NCBI RefSeq assembly: GCF_003351025.1
Contig: NZ_QPCG01000004.1
Coordinates: 62,001-126,000 of the forward strand
Length of the DNA: 64,000 nucleotides
Direction of reading: 5' to 3'
Source: Mucilaginibacter endophyticus
Lineage (GTDB): Bacteria > Bacteroidota > Bacteroidia > Sphingobacteriales > Sphingobacteriaceae
Shown here: piece after piece, positions 43,973 to 53,365 of the stretch
Layout: the number at the start of each line of letters is the position of its first letter
Position numbering within the stretch: position 1 is the stretch's first letter
Translations under genes and position numbers: made by a program
Notes under the pieces: generated by a model
Seen by the model: only the letters and a program-made list of their open reading frames with translations
Databases searched by the model: none
Told to the model about the DNA's origin: nothing

Positions 43973-45144
43973 GCTATGGTTTTTAGGATTTTTAATAATT
44001 GATAAGGAGATAGCACGCCATAGCCTTCCGTATCTGAAAAAGGCGTTAAAGCGGCAATCTGCTGGGTGCATTGCCCCGTTTTCAGAGCAGCCAGCACTTG
44101 ATTATAGGTTGGTACCCGATTCAGCGCTGAACTTATAAGTGCCATGACGCCGCTTGCAAACGCGGTTGCCGCGCTACTCATGTTATAACGCGCAGATCCG
44201 TTATCCGAACAGCTAAGGATATTTACCCCCGGACACAAAAATTTCAGCTTGGAATTAACATTATTGTTTATGTCAACTATGCGCGCATTTGCTGCCGTCA
44301 AGCCATAGGAACCTACAGAAAAGCAACCGTTAAAACTTGCCGGGTAGGAAATCGAAGGGTCTCCATTATCACCTGCCGCAGCAACAAACAAAATAGGGTT
44401 ATCCACATGCTTCGCCAGCAAAGCATCAATAGCTCCCAACGCCTGGAGTGGCCGATAGTATTCTATGCTCATAGAAATGATCTGAGCACCTAACGCAATA
44501 GCCTCGTTCATGGCCGGCAAGATATCGCCCGCGTTAAATCCGGCATCCCCAGCTTTAATCACAATCAGCTCACAATCCGGCGCGATGCCGAACACAGCCG
44601 AAGCCCCACTCGCTCCGATCAATCCGGCACTTTTCGTTCCATGTCGGTTCGGGCTGATATCCGAGAAATTAGCAGGATCTGGCCCGATTGTGCTGACTGA
44701 CTTAGCACTTATACGCCCTTGCAGATCATTCGCCGAGTGATTGACCCCCATGTCAATAACAGCCACTTTCACCCCTTTACCCCTGGTACCAAAATCCTTC
44801 CAAAATTTCCAGATCTCCTGATCCGCAAAACCCCAGTTTACATGCCAATTTTGATAAATGGGCGTTCCCTGATGCAAGTTTTTAAATGTATCATCGGCCA
44901 CAAAAAGCTTCACCTTTTGATTAAAATCATAAAGTGCTACTCCCTCACTGGCTACTACCCGATTGAATAAGTCAGGATGCCACTGATCAGATTTTCCTCC
45001 TTTGGGGATATCTCCGGTAACCGTTTGCGGATCGAGGTATAAGATCTCACCCTGGCTAACTTGCCCGATAAAATTAGCATCATTAGCCACCGACGCGCTA
45101 TTCCGGATATTAAGTACCGGTTTGGTTACGATATATTCTTTCAT
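43969..45144 (-). CDS. SH3-like/subtilisin-like serine protease (S8) without signal peptide, envelope module gene 2
   Basis: 391 residues. Residues 1-75 look like a bacterial SH3-type domain (YIVTKPVLNIRNSASVANDA). The subtilase domain has Asp131 (VAVIDMGVNH), His168 (NRHGTKSAG) and Ser324 in NMSSAATAFASG. Two positions differ from the usual pattern: the GTSMAxP motif reads MSSAATA, and the oxyanion-hole Asn appears replaced by Asp259 (AAAGDNG, normally AAGNxG). There is no signal peptide or propeptide, so it should stay in the cytoplasm or depend on its partners. It starts 1 nt after the membrane-protein gene and overlaps gene 3 by 4 nt. Confidence 0.85.
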   Translation of the reverse strand: MKEYIVTKPVLNIRNSASVANDANFIGQVSQGEILYLDPQTVTGDIPKGGKSDQWHPDLFNRVVASEGVALYDFNQKVKLFVADDTFKNLHQGTPIYQNWHVNWGFADQEIWKFWKDFGTRGKGVKVAVIDMGVNHSANDLQGRISAKSVSTIGPDPANFSDISPNRHGTKSAGLIGASGASAVFGIAPDCELIVIKAGDAGFNAGDILPAMNEAIALGAQIISMSIEYYRPLQALGAIDALLAKHVDNPILFVAAAGDNGDPSISYPASFNGCFSVGSYGLTAANARIVDINNNVNSKLKFLCPGVNILSCSDNGSARYNMSSAATAFASGVMALISSALNRVPTYNQVLAALKTGQCTQQIAALTPFSDTEGYGVLSPYQLLKILKTIA

Positions 45145-45145
45145 A

Positions 45146-46399
45146 TCAACCGAATGAATTGACTACAGGTTTTTGATTCATAGCCGCCGCCTTGCCTACC
45201 GGAGCCTCATCTTCCGGGCGTTTGCCACTCACGCGCAGGTTGATGAATTTATTGAGCAGATCGAACCAAAAAGGTGAACCCAACGAGATTGCCAGAGCCG
45301 TAATAAAGAAGCCCAACAGAGATGGCCACACTGCATTCCAGAAGAAAAACCAATAAAAGCAAAGACTTTGATAGTCTCCATTGTTATATTTTGCTTTCCA
45401 TGCTTTCTGTTGTGTTTTGATCTCATTATCCCATCCTATTCCCAGGGTCACATTCGGTTGGGCAATAGCATCCTTATATATCCGGGTGATTTTATCCAGA
45501 TCCTGATGTAATTTACAGGTATCGACGGATTGTACGGCAGTACCTGCTTTGGGTTGCACCTTCTGCATTTGTTGCTGTACATAGGCCGAAGCGCCTTTAA
45601 CCATTGCATCCCGGGTTGGCTTATCATTGGAGAGCGTGCGTACGATTGCAATAGTGTCTACGTTGAAACTGATTGCAACCACCATCCCTATTACAAAAAG
45701 CACCTTGTAGGCCTGACGCTTATACCAACCTGAAACTCGGTCCATAGTTTCATTATACCAAGCTTCCAGCAAAGCCCGGAAGCGCTGCAGATCGCCGTTA
45801 GCCTGCTGTATATAAAGAAGTAAGATAGCCTTCGTATCTTTATGAAGCGCCTGTGCCCCTTTATCCGGAAAACTGTCTATACGCGTCCGGATATCAGCCA
45901 GCAATAAAGGCTTGTCGCCGGCTGGATGGAATATATCCAACAGGATATCGGAAAAAGATGAAGCACTGAGATAAGCCGGCTTTTTATTAAACATAGAGTC
46001 CTCGGCAGCCCGCTTATAGATCGGATGGTTGACAAAGCGTGCGGCAAAAAGGTCGGCTTTCTCGTTCAATTTCCAGCGGCGGAACTGATACCCCTCCTGA
46101 GGAATATTCTTCATAAAACCACTGATATGCCCGGGTTTTGGCATTTTCTCTTTCCGGGTAAAATTGAAAACCAGGTTAATCCAATTACTGATCCATAACA
46201 AGATATTGAACAGCTTATTCCACCAGTAATAACTGTAATGTTTTCCGTCCAGCATTCGTTCCAGTGCAAGTTCCAGCATCCGGGGACGGTAAGAAAAAAT
46301 GGTAGCTACTAATTCTTTGATTGTGGTCGCAAGCAGGCTGTACAACAAAAAGATAAAGATCAGCCCAATAGCGACATCCAAAACGGGGTTGTCGAACAT
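45146..46399 (-). CDS. Multi-pass membrane protein, envelope module gene 1
   Basis: 417 residues. One N-terminal helix (VLDVAIGLIFIFLLYSLLATTI), then TIKELVATIFSYRPRMLELALERML, a cytoplasmic/soluble region with many charged residues, a helix at about 225-245 (KVLFVIGMVVAISFNVDTIAIV), a periplasmic-looking loop of about 100 residues, and a final helix followed by GSPFWFDLLNKFINLRVSGKRPEDE. The PFWFDLLNK...N.R..G ending is a recurrent signature of uncharacterised bacterial membrane proteins. First gene of the module; the subtilase begins 1 nt after its stop. Function unknown. Confidence 0.8.
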   Translation of the reverse strand: MFDNPVLDVAIGLIFIFLLYSLLATTIKELVATIFSYRPRMLELALERMLDGKHYSYYWWNKLFNILLWISNWINLVFNFTRKEKMPKPGHISGFMKNIPQEGYQFRRWKLNEKADLFAARFVNHPIYKRAAEDSMFNKKPAYLSASSFSDILLDIFHPAGDKPLLLADIRTRIDSFPDKGAQALHKDTKAILLLYIQQANGDLQRFRALLEAWYNETMDRVSGWYKRQAYKVLFVIGMVVAISFNVDTIAIVRTLSNDKPTRDAMVKGASAYVQQQMQKVQPKAGTAVQSVDTCKLHQDLDKITRIYKDAIAQPNVTLGIGWDNEIKTQQKAWKAKYNNGDYQSLCFYWFFFWNAVWPSLLGFFITALAISLGSPFWFDLLNKFINLRVSGKRPEDEAPVGKAAAMNQKPVVNSFG

Positions 46400-46578
46400 G
46401 GTGAAAAGTGTTAAAATTCAGGCACTCGAAATACAACTAAAAGTTTTACTCAGAACATCTAAATATAAGTTTGGATTTTTATATAAAAAAATATTTTTAC
46501 AATAAGATACTAGCTAAGAGCCAATTGCATTAAAAAATAATATTCAGAATAATTGATATTTATACTTCAAAAGGATAA

Positions 46579-46917
46579 GAAGCCAAAACGGCATTTATAG
46601 TAGAACTTACTGAAGAATATGGAGGCTATCCGGATATATGCCTCGAAGACAGGGCTTTTAAACAATAAAAGCCGACCATGACCTGGTAATGGAGGAGGAA
46701 AGAAGGCTATTTTAAGTTACTTTAACGAGAGTACGGGATAAGCTATTTTTAATTACAGAAAAAGGCAATGAGTCCAGCTTTTTAAAGGAGATTCCGGAGA
46801 GTTTTACCATGAAAACCTTTGTGCATGGCAAATCGGTTAAAAACGAGAACATTGCCTGCCCGAATTGTTATAATCAGTTAGAAAGGCCTTTTTTCTTTTT
46901 GCCCATATTGTGTCAGC
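46579..46917 (+). pseudogene. Relic of a UvrD/Rep-type DNA helicase C-terminus
   Basis: Forward-strand fragments in two frames join into one helicase tail: FIVELTEEYGGYPDICLEDR (46579-46662), then KADHDLVMEEERRLF, a TAA at 46713-46715 where functional homologues have Tyr, and VTLTRVRDKLFLITEKGNES continuing FLKEIPESF. (M)EEERRLFYVALTRAxDxLxL is helicase motif VI of the superfamily-1 UvrD group. It ends with a zinc-ribbon-like start (IACPNCYNQLE). At least one nonsense change and one frameshift show it is dead. Nothing upstream of about 46570 can be aligned, so only the 3' end survives. Confidence 0.75.
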
Positions 46918-46980
46918 AAACAATAGCATCAAAGATCTTCTTATTCTATTTTGCTATGCTTATTATTTATAAACTTTACC

Positions 46981-47019
46981 CAAAACAAAAAGGGAATGAG
47001 CAATAAACTCATTCCCTTT
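46981..47019 (-). terminator. Terminator of the SusC/SusD transcript
   Basis: AAAGGGAATGAG (46989-47000), 7-nt loop, CTCATTCCCTTT (47008-47019); on the minus strand followed by TTGTTTTG. It lies 38 nt after the SusD stop codon. Confidence 0.8.
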
Positions 47020-47056
47020 CATAATTAGAACAGATTATTTAATCCGCTCCTGAATT

Positions 47057-48976
47057 TTAGTGCTGAGCCCACCACAGCGGGGTCAACACAAGATCGGCAC
47101 CACCAAGGGCAGATACAGCCTGGTTATAACCAGTGATGTTACTGTTGCTCAGGCTTGATGGATATTTCATACGCTGCGGGAAGAACTTAACGCTGCTGGT
47201 CATGTAATTTCCGCTGGTTAAAGCAGGAAGGTCCGGCATGATATCCTCAACCGCAGGATTTTCAAAGAATGGTAAACCAAGCCTTCTGTGATCGTTCCAG
47301 GTCTCCAAAGGCAACCACGGTAATTGTGCCAGATATTTTTGAGTAATGATCTTAGTCAATTGATCATTCCTTACAGTACCTGACTTGTAAAGATCATTTT
47401 TAGGGTAGCTTATCGCTACAGTTCCTGCCGCGCCGGTAAGGCCATCCTCATAGTTCATGGTGTGCGATGCAGCCGGCTCTGTGGTGTGTTCCCATTTAAC
47501 CGAAGTACCAACCCTGTTATAATCGGTTGATGCAAGGTAAGTGGTTAAATTGGCTGTAGTACCAAAGTATTCAAAGCTTTTTGCTATACCGGTTTCATAA
47601 GCCGTTTTGGCATCAACAGGTACTGTCCAGCCACGTACTGCAGCTTCTGCTAAAAGGAAATAAGTTTCCCACGGGCCAAAGAATACACGTTTATTATTAC
47701 CGTTCCTGTACACTAGGTTCAATAGCGGTTTAAAACCATTAGTGGTTATTGCTTCGTTCATTGAAGCTTTTGCTCCCCAGTTACCATCAGCCTTGGCATT
47801 CCATGTATTGGTTGAATTAAGCGTTTTAACAACTTTACCAGAGGCATCTTTCAAATCCCTTTGTGTAGCGGTAAAGGTGCCGCCAATAGCAGGGTAATTA
47901 GGATCGGTCAGATTACCCGGAATGCTGAATATTTTGTAAGCACGAGGGTCGATTGTATTTGGCAGACCGTTAAACCAGTATCCGGCAGCCGGATCGTTGG
48001 TTTTGGTTGCAAACTGATCGGTAAACCTTTGTCCCATCCAATCGGCCGGTTTAATGGCCGAATCAAATGACGCATCCAGTTGATCGGCAGATTTAACACT
48101 ACCTAACCCAAATACCAGGTTATTATAAGTTGCAGAGATCGGCAAGCCCATCCATGATGATTCTTTCCTGAACACACTACTTAATGGGTTATAGCTGTTA
48201 GGAGCTTCTTTTACACTGAATGTTTGGGTTGCATCAGTAATAAAATCATTGGTAGCAGCGGCAGCTTCAAATTCAGACTTAGCTTTAGCCGCGTCAACTT
48301 CTGATAAACGCATGGCCAAACGCATACGCATAGCGTTGGCATATTTACGCCATTTGGTGTAGTCATATCCAAAAGCAGGATCTTCATTGGCCAAAGTTGA
48401 CGGATTTGTTACTGATACATCCAGCTTGGCGCTTGCATCTTTTAACTCATCAAGCAGGAAATAATAAACGGTTTTAACATCTTTAAAATCCGGATTTTTT
48501 CCCTGGAAACCATCGGTAGGCATCGGGCCAAAACTATCAGAGAACTCGCTCATCAGGTACGCCCGCCAGATTCTTGCAACCTGGATAAGGTTCTTTGTAT
48601 ACACTTTTGATGTGCCTTTGGTTATCTGATCGTTGCCAATTTCGATAGCGCTGTTGGCATTGTTTAACCACTGTGACGCTTGCCTGTAATATTCAGATGT
48701 CCAACCATCATCGTATGATCCGCGTGAAAATGTTTCACCATCCTCATCCTGCAAACCATGTCCGCCAACTATCCAGTACAAGATAAATACACGCTCAGAT
48801 AATCCTGGGTCCTGCTGTGCGCCGATAATAGAATTGTTGATAAAATATTCAGTTTGTACCTGGTCTCCATTAGCCTGGAGCGGGTTGTTATTCAGATCAT
48901 CAAACTTTTTGCACGATGACGCGGCAAGCAATGCTGCTGCAACCATCAGGCTTGATTTTTTTAATATCGTTTTCAT
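47057..48976 (-). CDS. SusD/RagB-like nutrient-binding surface lipoprotein
   Basis: 639 residues, lipoprotein signal (LLAASSCKKFDDLNNNP). It belongs to the SusD-like 2 type (TYxxxNNPLQA start, helical TPR-like core, YRQASQWLNNANSAIE, KVYTKNLIQVARIWRAYLMSE, WRKYANAMRMRLAMRL, ETYFLLAEAAVRGW). It forms the lid of the SusC-type receptor encoded 30 nt upstream (49007-52120). No glycoside hydrolase, peptidase or sulfatase follows, so the substrate class (glycan, peptide) cannot be read from context. Confidence 0.95.
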   Translation of the reverse strand: MKTILKKSSLMVAAALLAASSCKKFDDLNNNPLQANGDQVQTEYFINNSIIGAQQDPGLSERVFILYWIVGGHGLQDEDGETFSRGSYDDGWTSEYYRQASQWLNNANSAIEIGNDQITKGTSKVYTKNLIQVARIWRAYLMSEFSDSFGPMPTDGFQGKNPDFKDVKTVYYFLLDELKDASAKLDVSVTNPSTLANEDPAFGYDYTKWRKYANAMRMRLAMRLSEVDAAKAKSEFEAAAATNDFITDATQTFSVKEAPNSYNPLSSVFRKESSWMGLPISATYNNLVFGLGSVKSADQLDASFDSAIKPADWMGQRFTDQFATKTNDPAAGYWFNGLPNTIDPRAYKIFSIPGNLTDPNYPAIGGTFTATQRDLKDASGKVVKTLNSTNTWNAKADGNWGAKASMNEAITTNGFKPLLNLVYRNGNNKRVFFGPWETYFLLAEAAVRGWTVPVDAKTAYETGIAKSFEYFGTTANLTTYLASTDYNRVGTSVKWEHTTEPAASHTMNYEDGLTGAAGTVAISYPKNDLYKSGTVRNDQLTKIITQKYLAQLPWLPLETWNDHRRLGLPFFENPAVEDIMPDLPALTSGNYMTSSVKFFPQRMKYPSSLSNSNITGYNQAVSALGGADLVLTPLWWAQH

Positions 48977-49006
48977 ATGTTGTTATGAATTATTCTTATC
49001 TGTTAA

Positions 49007-52000
49007 TTAGAAGCCTACAGTTAGGTTAAATAAAAGGGTACGTGTAGTAGGGAAGCTACCGCTTTCAAAACCGGTTGCGTTGGTGCCTGTAGCGTACGAT
49101 GACTCAGGGTCCATACCATTCATGTGGCTTGAGATCAACCAAACATTGTTGGCAGAAACACCCACTTTAGCCCTTTGCATACCAATGCTCCTAACAAATT
49201 TTTGCGGAAGGTTATAATTTAGCTGTACGTTCCTCAAACGGATATTTGAAGCATCATAAAGGTTGGCTTCCGTTACACCTATATTACCATGACCGGCAAC
49301 TACTGTCCAATAGTTTTGTGCAGAGGTTTTAACCGTGTTCGGCTGGTATTGGTTAGTAGTTGTGTTTAACACAACACCATTAACAAGCATATCTTCTCTT
49401 GATCCGCCAACAACTGTTTTGTTTGATGTACCATATTGCTCCATGTTAGCAATTGTTCCTGAAAAAATCTGACCACCAAAACGGGCATCAACCAGGAATG
49501 AAAGATCAAAGTTTTTGTAAGAGAACGTGTTTGTAACGCCTAATAAGCTTGAAGCCTGCTGATTGCCCAACTTGGTTCTTTCAGGGTCAACCTGCGGCAA
49601 ACCGTTAGCATCTAATAATAGCTGACCATTATATGGGCTGCTCGCGTCTTTTACCCTCAGGAAACGTGAACCATAGATCTCACCATAAAGCTGACCTGTT
49701 TCGGCAACAACCGAAAGATCATCAAAACCGCCAAGAGAATATTGGCTAACGCCCGGATAGAGATATTTTACAGTATTCCTGTTGATAGAGAAATTAACAC
49801 TGGTGTTCCAGTTAAAGCCCTGGCCCTGGATAATTTTTCCGTCAACCATCAACTCTAAACCTTTGTTCTGAATATCACCGGCATTGATTTTACGGGCTGT
49901 GTAACCGCTTAAACCATCCATCGGCAAGTTAATTAACTGCCTTGTAGCGTTTGATTTGTATACAGCAAAGTCAAAACCTAAACGGCTGTTAAAAAAGCGC
50001 ATTTCTAAACCTGCTTCGTACGATTTAATCAGCTCACTTTTTACGTTTGGATCATAAAGCACGTCGTTACGGCTTGCAGTAGTATTTCCGTTTGGATCTT
50101 TACCGATGGTATAGGTGTTATATAACTGGTAAGGATCCATGTCGTTACCTACCGAAGCAAATGAACCCCTGATTTTGCCGTAAGTTAACCATGAAGGTAA
50201 AGTATTACCATTTTTGGTCATAAACTCGGTAAACAGGAATGAGGTACTAACAGATGGATAGAAATAAGAACGGTTATTAGCATTTAAAGCTGATGACCAA
50301 TCATTTCTAAAAGTTCCGTCAAGGAATAAGTACCCGTCATAATTTAATCCCAACGATCCGTAGACTGAATAGATATCATGTTTTGAAATAGTCTGGCTAA
50401 CAGATGGGCTTGTAGTACCATTGTTGATTGAAAACAAGTTGGGAACCTGAAGTGGGTTTGCGCTCGCACTCAGTGATGACGACTGACGGTTCATTAAGTT
50501 ACCGCCAAATGTTGCTGTACCACCTAATTTACCAAAGATGTTGTCTTTTTTAGCGGTTAACAAGCCACTATAGTTGGTTTCAGTAAAGTTAGCTTTACCC
50601 AAACCGTAAGCACCGGTTGATGTTGGCGTGGCACCGGCATAAGTTTTGTTTTCGGTATTAGTAGTATAAGTATCAGCACCACCTTTTAACTCGGCATTCA
50701 ACCAGGTGTTAAATTGATATTTGATAGACGCGTTAAGCAAAAACCTGTTCCTGATATCTTCGTTCAGGTTATATTTTGATGCCCAGTAAGGGTTCAGCTC
50801 ATTATTTTGACGCCACCACAGCATGTTACCACTGTTATCAGTACGGCCTTTAAAATCCCTGATATCAATTGAGGTAGGCAATAACGAAAGTGCGTAAAAA
50901 TTGTTGCTAACATTTGAACCTCCCTGCGGACGGTTAAGTGCTGTAGCATTAATGTACTGAACTTTGGTATCAACTGTCCATTTGTCGCCTTCGCCAAACT
51001 TACTTACAGTACGGCCCATTAAGTTGTTCCTGATTAGCTTAGCGCCGGGGATAACGCTTTTATCATCAAGTCTGTTATACGAAGTATAAACAGAGGTTGA
51101 TTTATACTGCTGTTGAAATGAGATACTTTGGTTTGCGTTTAAACCTTTGCCAAAATAGTTTTTAATGTTGTCATAAGTATGTAACGGAGCGGTTGTACCA
51201 TCCCATTTTTTTACGTCCTGCCCGGTTGCCTTAGGGCCCCAGCTGCTGGATGAAGTAGCGTCATAAACATTGTTGGATCCCTGACCAAAATCCTGCTGTA
51301 AACCCGGACGCGCGAAAATGCTTTCCGAACCTATTGACGATGAAATAGTAATACCCAGACCTTTTTGTGTTTTACCGGTTTTGGTAGTGATCAAGATAGC
51401 ACCATTACCCGCTCTTGAACCATACAAGGCCGCAGCAGAAGGGCCTTTCAATACGCTTAGGCTCTCGATATCTTCCGGATTGATGTCCGATAAACCGTTA
51501 CCCATATCCAACGAAGGGTTGTAGTAGTCGTTGTTAGCTGCACCGGTAAAGTTATCAAGCGGAATTCCGTCAACTACGATCAAAGGTTGGTTTGAACCAG
51601 TCAACGAGTTGTTACCGCGCAAAGTAATTTTTGAAGATCCGCCTGGTCCGTTACCTGAACGGGTAATTTGCAAACCGGCAACTTTACCTGATAACGCGTT
51701 TACGATGTTAGGCTCTTTTGATGCCGTTAAAGTTTCACCTTTAACTTCCTGAATAGCGTAACCCAAAGATTTCTTTTCGCGTTTGATACCGAGGGCCGTT
51801 ACTACAACTTCGGTAAGGGCGTTTTCTTTTTCGTCAAGCGTAACATTAATGGCAGCTTGCGTTCCTACAGTTACCTCGGCTGATTTAAAGCCGATGAATG
51901 AAAAGGTAAGTACCGCGCCCTGCTTAACCCTAATACTGTACTTACCATCGGCATTGGTAGTTGTTCCGTTAGCGGTGCCTTTTTCGGCAACACTTACACC

Positions 52001-52120
52001 GGGTAAAACCTGGCCGGATTTTTCAGTTACTGTCCCGGTAACTGTTTTTTGTGCGTACGCTGTCATGGTGATCACACTAAACAACAAGAAAGCGAAACAC
52101 CTTAAGTAGATTTGTCTCAT
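49007..52120 (-). CDS. SusC/RagA-like TonB-dependent transporter
   Basis: 1037 residues. Signal peptide, carboxypeptidase-regulatory-like domain (GTVTEKSGQVLPGVSVAEKG, KYSIRVKQGAVLTFSFIGFK), TonB box TEVVVTALGIKREKKSLGYA, plug with NIVNALSGKVAGLQI and the SusC signature SLSVLKGPSAAALYGSRAGNGAILITTKTG, then the barrel ending LLFNLTVGF. Partner SusD follows after 30 nt. A ROK regulator lies 57 nt upstream in the same direction and may control or be co-transcribed with the pair. Confidence 0.96.
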   Translation of the reverse strand: MRQIYLRCFAFLLFSVITMTAYAQKTVTGTVTEKSGQVLPGVSVAEKGTANGTTTNADGKYSIRVKQGAVLTFSFIGFKSAEVTVGTQAAINVTLDEKENALTEVVVTALGIKREKKSLGYAIQEVKGETLTASKEPNIVNALSGKVAGLQITRSGNGPGGSSKITLRGNNSLTGSNQPLIVVDGIPLDNFTGAANNDYYNPSLDMGNGLSDINPEDIESLSVLKGPSAAALYGSRAGNGAILITTKTGKTQKGLGITISSSIGSESIFARPGLQQDFGQGSNNVYDATSSSSWGPKATGQDVKKWDGTTAPLHTYDNIKNYFGKGLNANQSISFQQQYKSTSVYTSYNRLDDKSVIPGAKLIRNNLMGRTVSKFGEGDKWTVDTKVQYINATALNRPQGGSNVSNNFYALSLLPTSIDIRDFKGRTDNSGNMLWWRQNNELNPYWASKYNLNEDIRNRFLLNASIKYQFNTWLNAELKGGADTYTTNTENKTYAGATPTSTGAYGLGKANFTETNYSGLLTAKKDNIFGKLGGTATFGGNLMNRQSSSLSASANPLQVPNLFSINNGTTSPSVSQTISKHDIYSVYGSLGLNYDGYLFLDGTFRNDWSSALNANNRSYFYPSVSTSFLFTEFMTKNGNTLPSWLTYGKIRGSFASVGNDMDPYQLYNTYTIGKDPNGNTTASRNDVLYDPNVKSELIKSYEAGLEMRFFNSRLGFDFAVYKSNATRQLINLPMDGLSGYTARKINAGDIQNKGLELMVDGKIIQGQGFNWNTSVNFSINRNTVKYLYPGVSQYSLGGFDDLSVVAETGQLYGEIYGSRFLRVKDASSPYNGQLLLDANGLPQVDPERTKLGNQQASSLLGVTNTFSYKNFDLSFLVDARFGGQIFSGTIANMEQYGTSNKTVVGGSREDMLVNGVVLNTTTNQYQPNTVKTSAQNYWTVVAGHGNIGVTEANLYDASNIRLRNVQLNYNLPQKFVRSIGMQRAKVGVSANNVWLISSHMNGMDPESSYATGTNATGFESGSFPTTRTLLFNLTVGF

Positions 52121-52177
52121 TTGTTTTGTTTTAAGTATAGAAATTGTGTTGGTTTTATTTTGATTTTACTGTAAATC

Positions 52178-53365
52178 CTAATTAAAATCGCAGTTCTCTA
52201 TTACAAGTGTAGCCGCTCCTAAAAGCTCTGCGTTTGTAGCTACGGTTGATACCTGGATATCTGTTTGTTCAGCCAGCCAGGGAATACAAAACTCATTGAT
52301 CGCCTGCTGAATAGGGGCCATCAGTATCTTTCCGGCCACTGCCCCTCTCCCGCTTAACACGATAAGCATCGGGTTCATGATGTGGATCAATGTTGATATC
52401 CCTTTACCAACCAAAAACGCCGCGTCTGAAAGAACCGAAACAGCCAGCGGGTCGCCCGATTTTGCCGCGTTCAGGAACACGTCTGCAGGCAGCTCCCTGG
52501 TTGTTTTATAAACCTGCTCCATGCTTGAACTTGCACCCGCGTCCATTTCGGCCTTGGCCCGCTCAATCATGAACACCAGCGAAGTATCCACCTCCAAACA
52601 TCCTCTTTTTCCGCACGAGCACATTTTGTTGCTTTGCGATAAAGGGATGTGGCTAAACTCACCCGCATAACCGCTATGCCCCCTGAACAAGCCGCCGTTA
52701 ACAATCATCCCTAAACCAATGCCCCAGCCAATGTTAACAACAAGGACATCTTTTAAATCCTTCCCCGCACCAAATTTCAATTCCGCCAGAGCAATTAAGC
52801 TGGAGTCGTTATCAATAAAAACCGGCAAACCCAGCTCTTTACTCAGATGGTCTTTTAAAGTTACATTGCCCCCAAGCTTAAAAAAGGTGTGATTTACACC
52901 TTTTATCGCGCTTACAAAGCCAGGCATACCAATTCCAATTCCCAGTATTTGATTCAGCGGAATCCCCGAACCGGATATATAGTACTTTAAAAACTCAATG
53001 AACGTTTCCGTCAGAGCCGGATTGTCATGCAGCACAAGCTCCTTTTTCTGAAGCCCCACCTTAACATTGTTCATCAGATCATAAATAACCACCTGGGTTA
53101 CCATCTGATCTACCGCCACCGCAACTATATAGCGCTGTTTGTCAGCATTTAACTGGAATGATGAAGCCCTTCTTCCTCCGGTGGAAGCTGCCAGGCCATT
53201 ATCCTGTATATAACCATCTTCAATAAGCCCGTTAACCGTACTGGTTACTAAGGGTAAACTTTTGTGTGACCTGCGACTTAATTCGGCCAACGTAAGCCTG
53301 TTGTCGTAATAAAAAAACTTGATCAGTTCGTTGCGCAGTACTTGCTGCTTCATTTGAACGCTCAT
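52178..53365 (-). CDS. ROK family transcriptional regulator
   Basis: 395 residues, the length of NagC/XylR/Mlc-type ROK repressors. N-terminal winged HTH (LTLAELSRRSHKSLPLVTSTVNGLIEDG, about residues 24-51), then the sugar-kinase-like ROK fold with IGIGMPGFV, GIGLGMIVNG, GYAGEFSHIPL and the zinc-binding CSCGKRGCLEVDTS. Placed just before susC/susD in the same direction, it likely adjusts them to a sugar or amino-sugar signal; ligand unknown. Confidence 0.92.
   Translation of the reverse strand: MSVQMKQQVLRNELIKFFYYDNRLTLAELSRRSHKSLPLVTSTVNGLIEDGYIQDNGLAASTGGRRASSFQLNADKQRYIVAVAVDQMVTQVVIYDLMNNVKVGLQKKELVLHDNPALTETFIEFLKYYISGSGIPLNQILGIGIGMPGFVSAIKGVNHTFFKLGGNVTLKDHLSKELGLPVFIDNDSSLIALAELKFGAGKDLKDVLVVNIGWGIGLGMIVNGGLFRGHSGYAGEFSHIPLSQSNKMCSCGKRGCLEVDTSLVFMIERAKAEMDAGASSSMEQVYKTTRELPADVFLNAAKSGDPLAVSVLSDAAFLVGKGISTLIHIMNPMLIVLSGRGAVAGKILMAPIQQAINEFCIPWLAEQTDIQVSTVATNAELLGAATLVIENCDFN

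Noticed and set aside
46809..47006. 65-codon forward frame with CPNC
   Set aside because: It is the end of the decayed helicase (in frame with motif VI fragments) and then runs into the SusD terminator, so it is not an independent gene.
49007..53365. Polysaccharide utilisation locus
   Set aside because: SusC, SusD and a regulator are present, but no glycoside hydrolase, lyase or sulfatase lies next to them, so a full PUL with a glycan target cannot be claimed.
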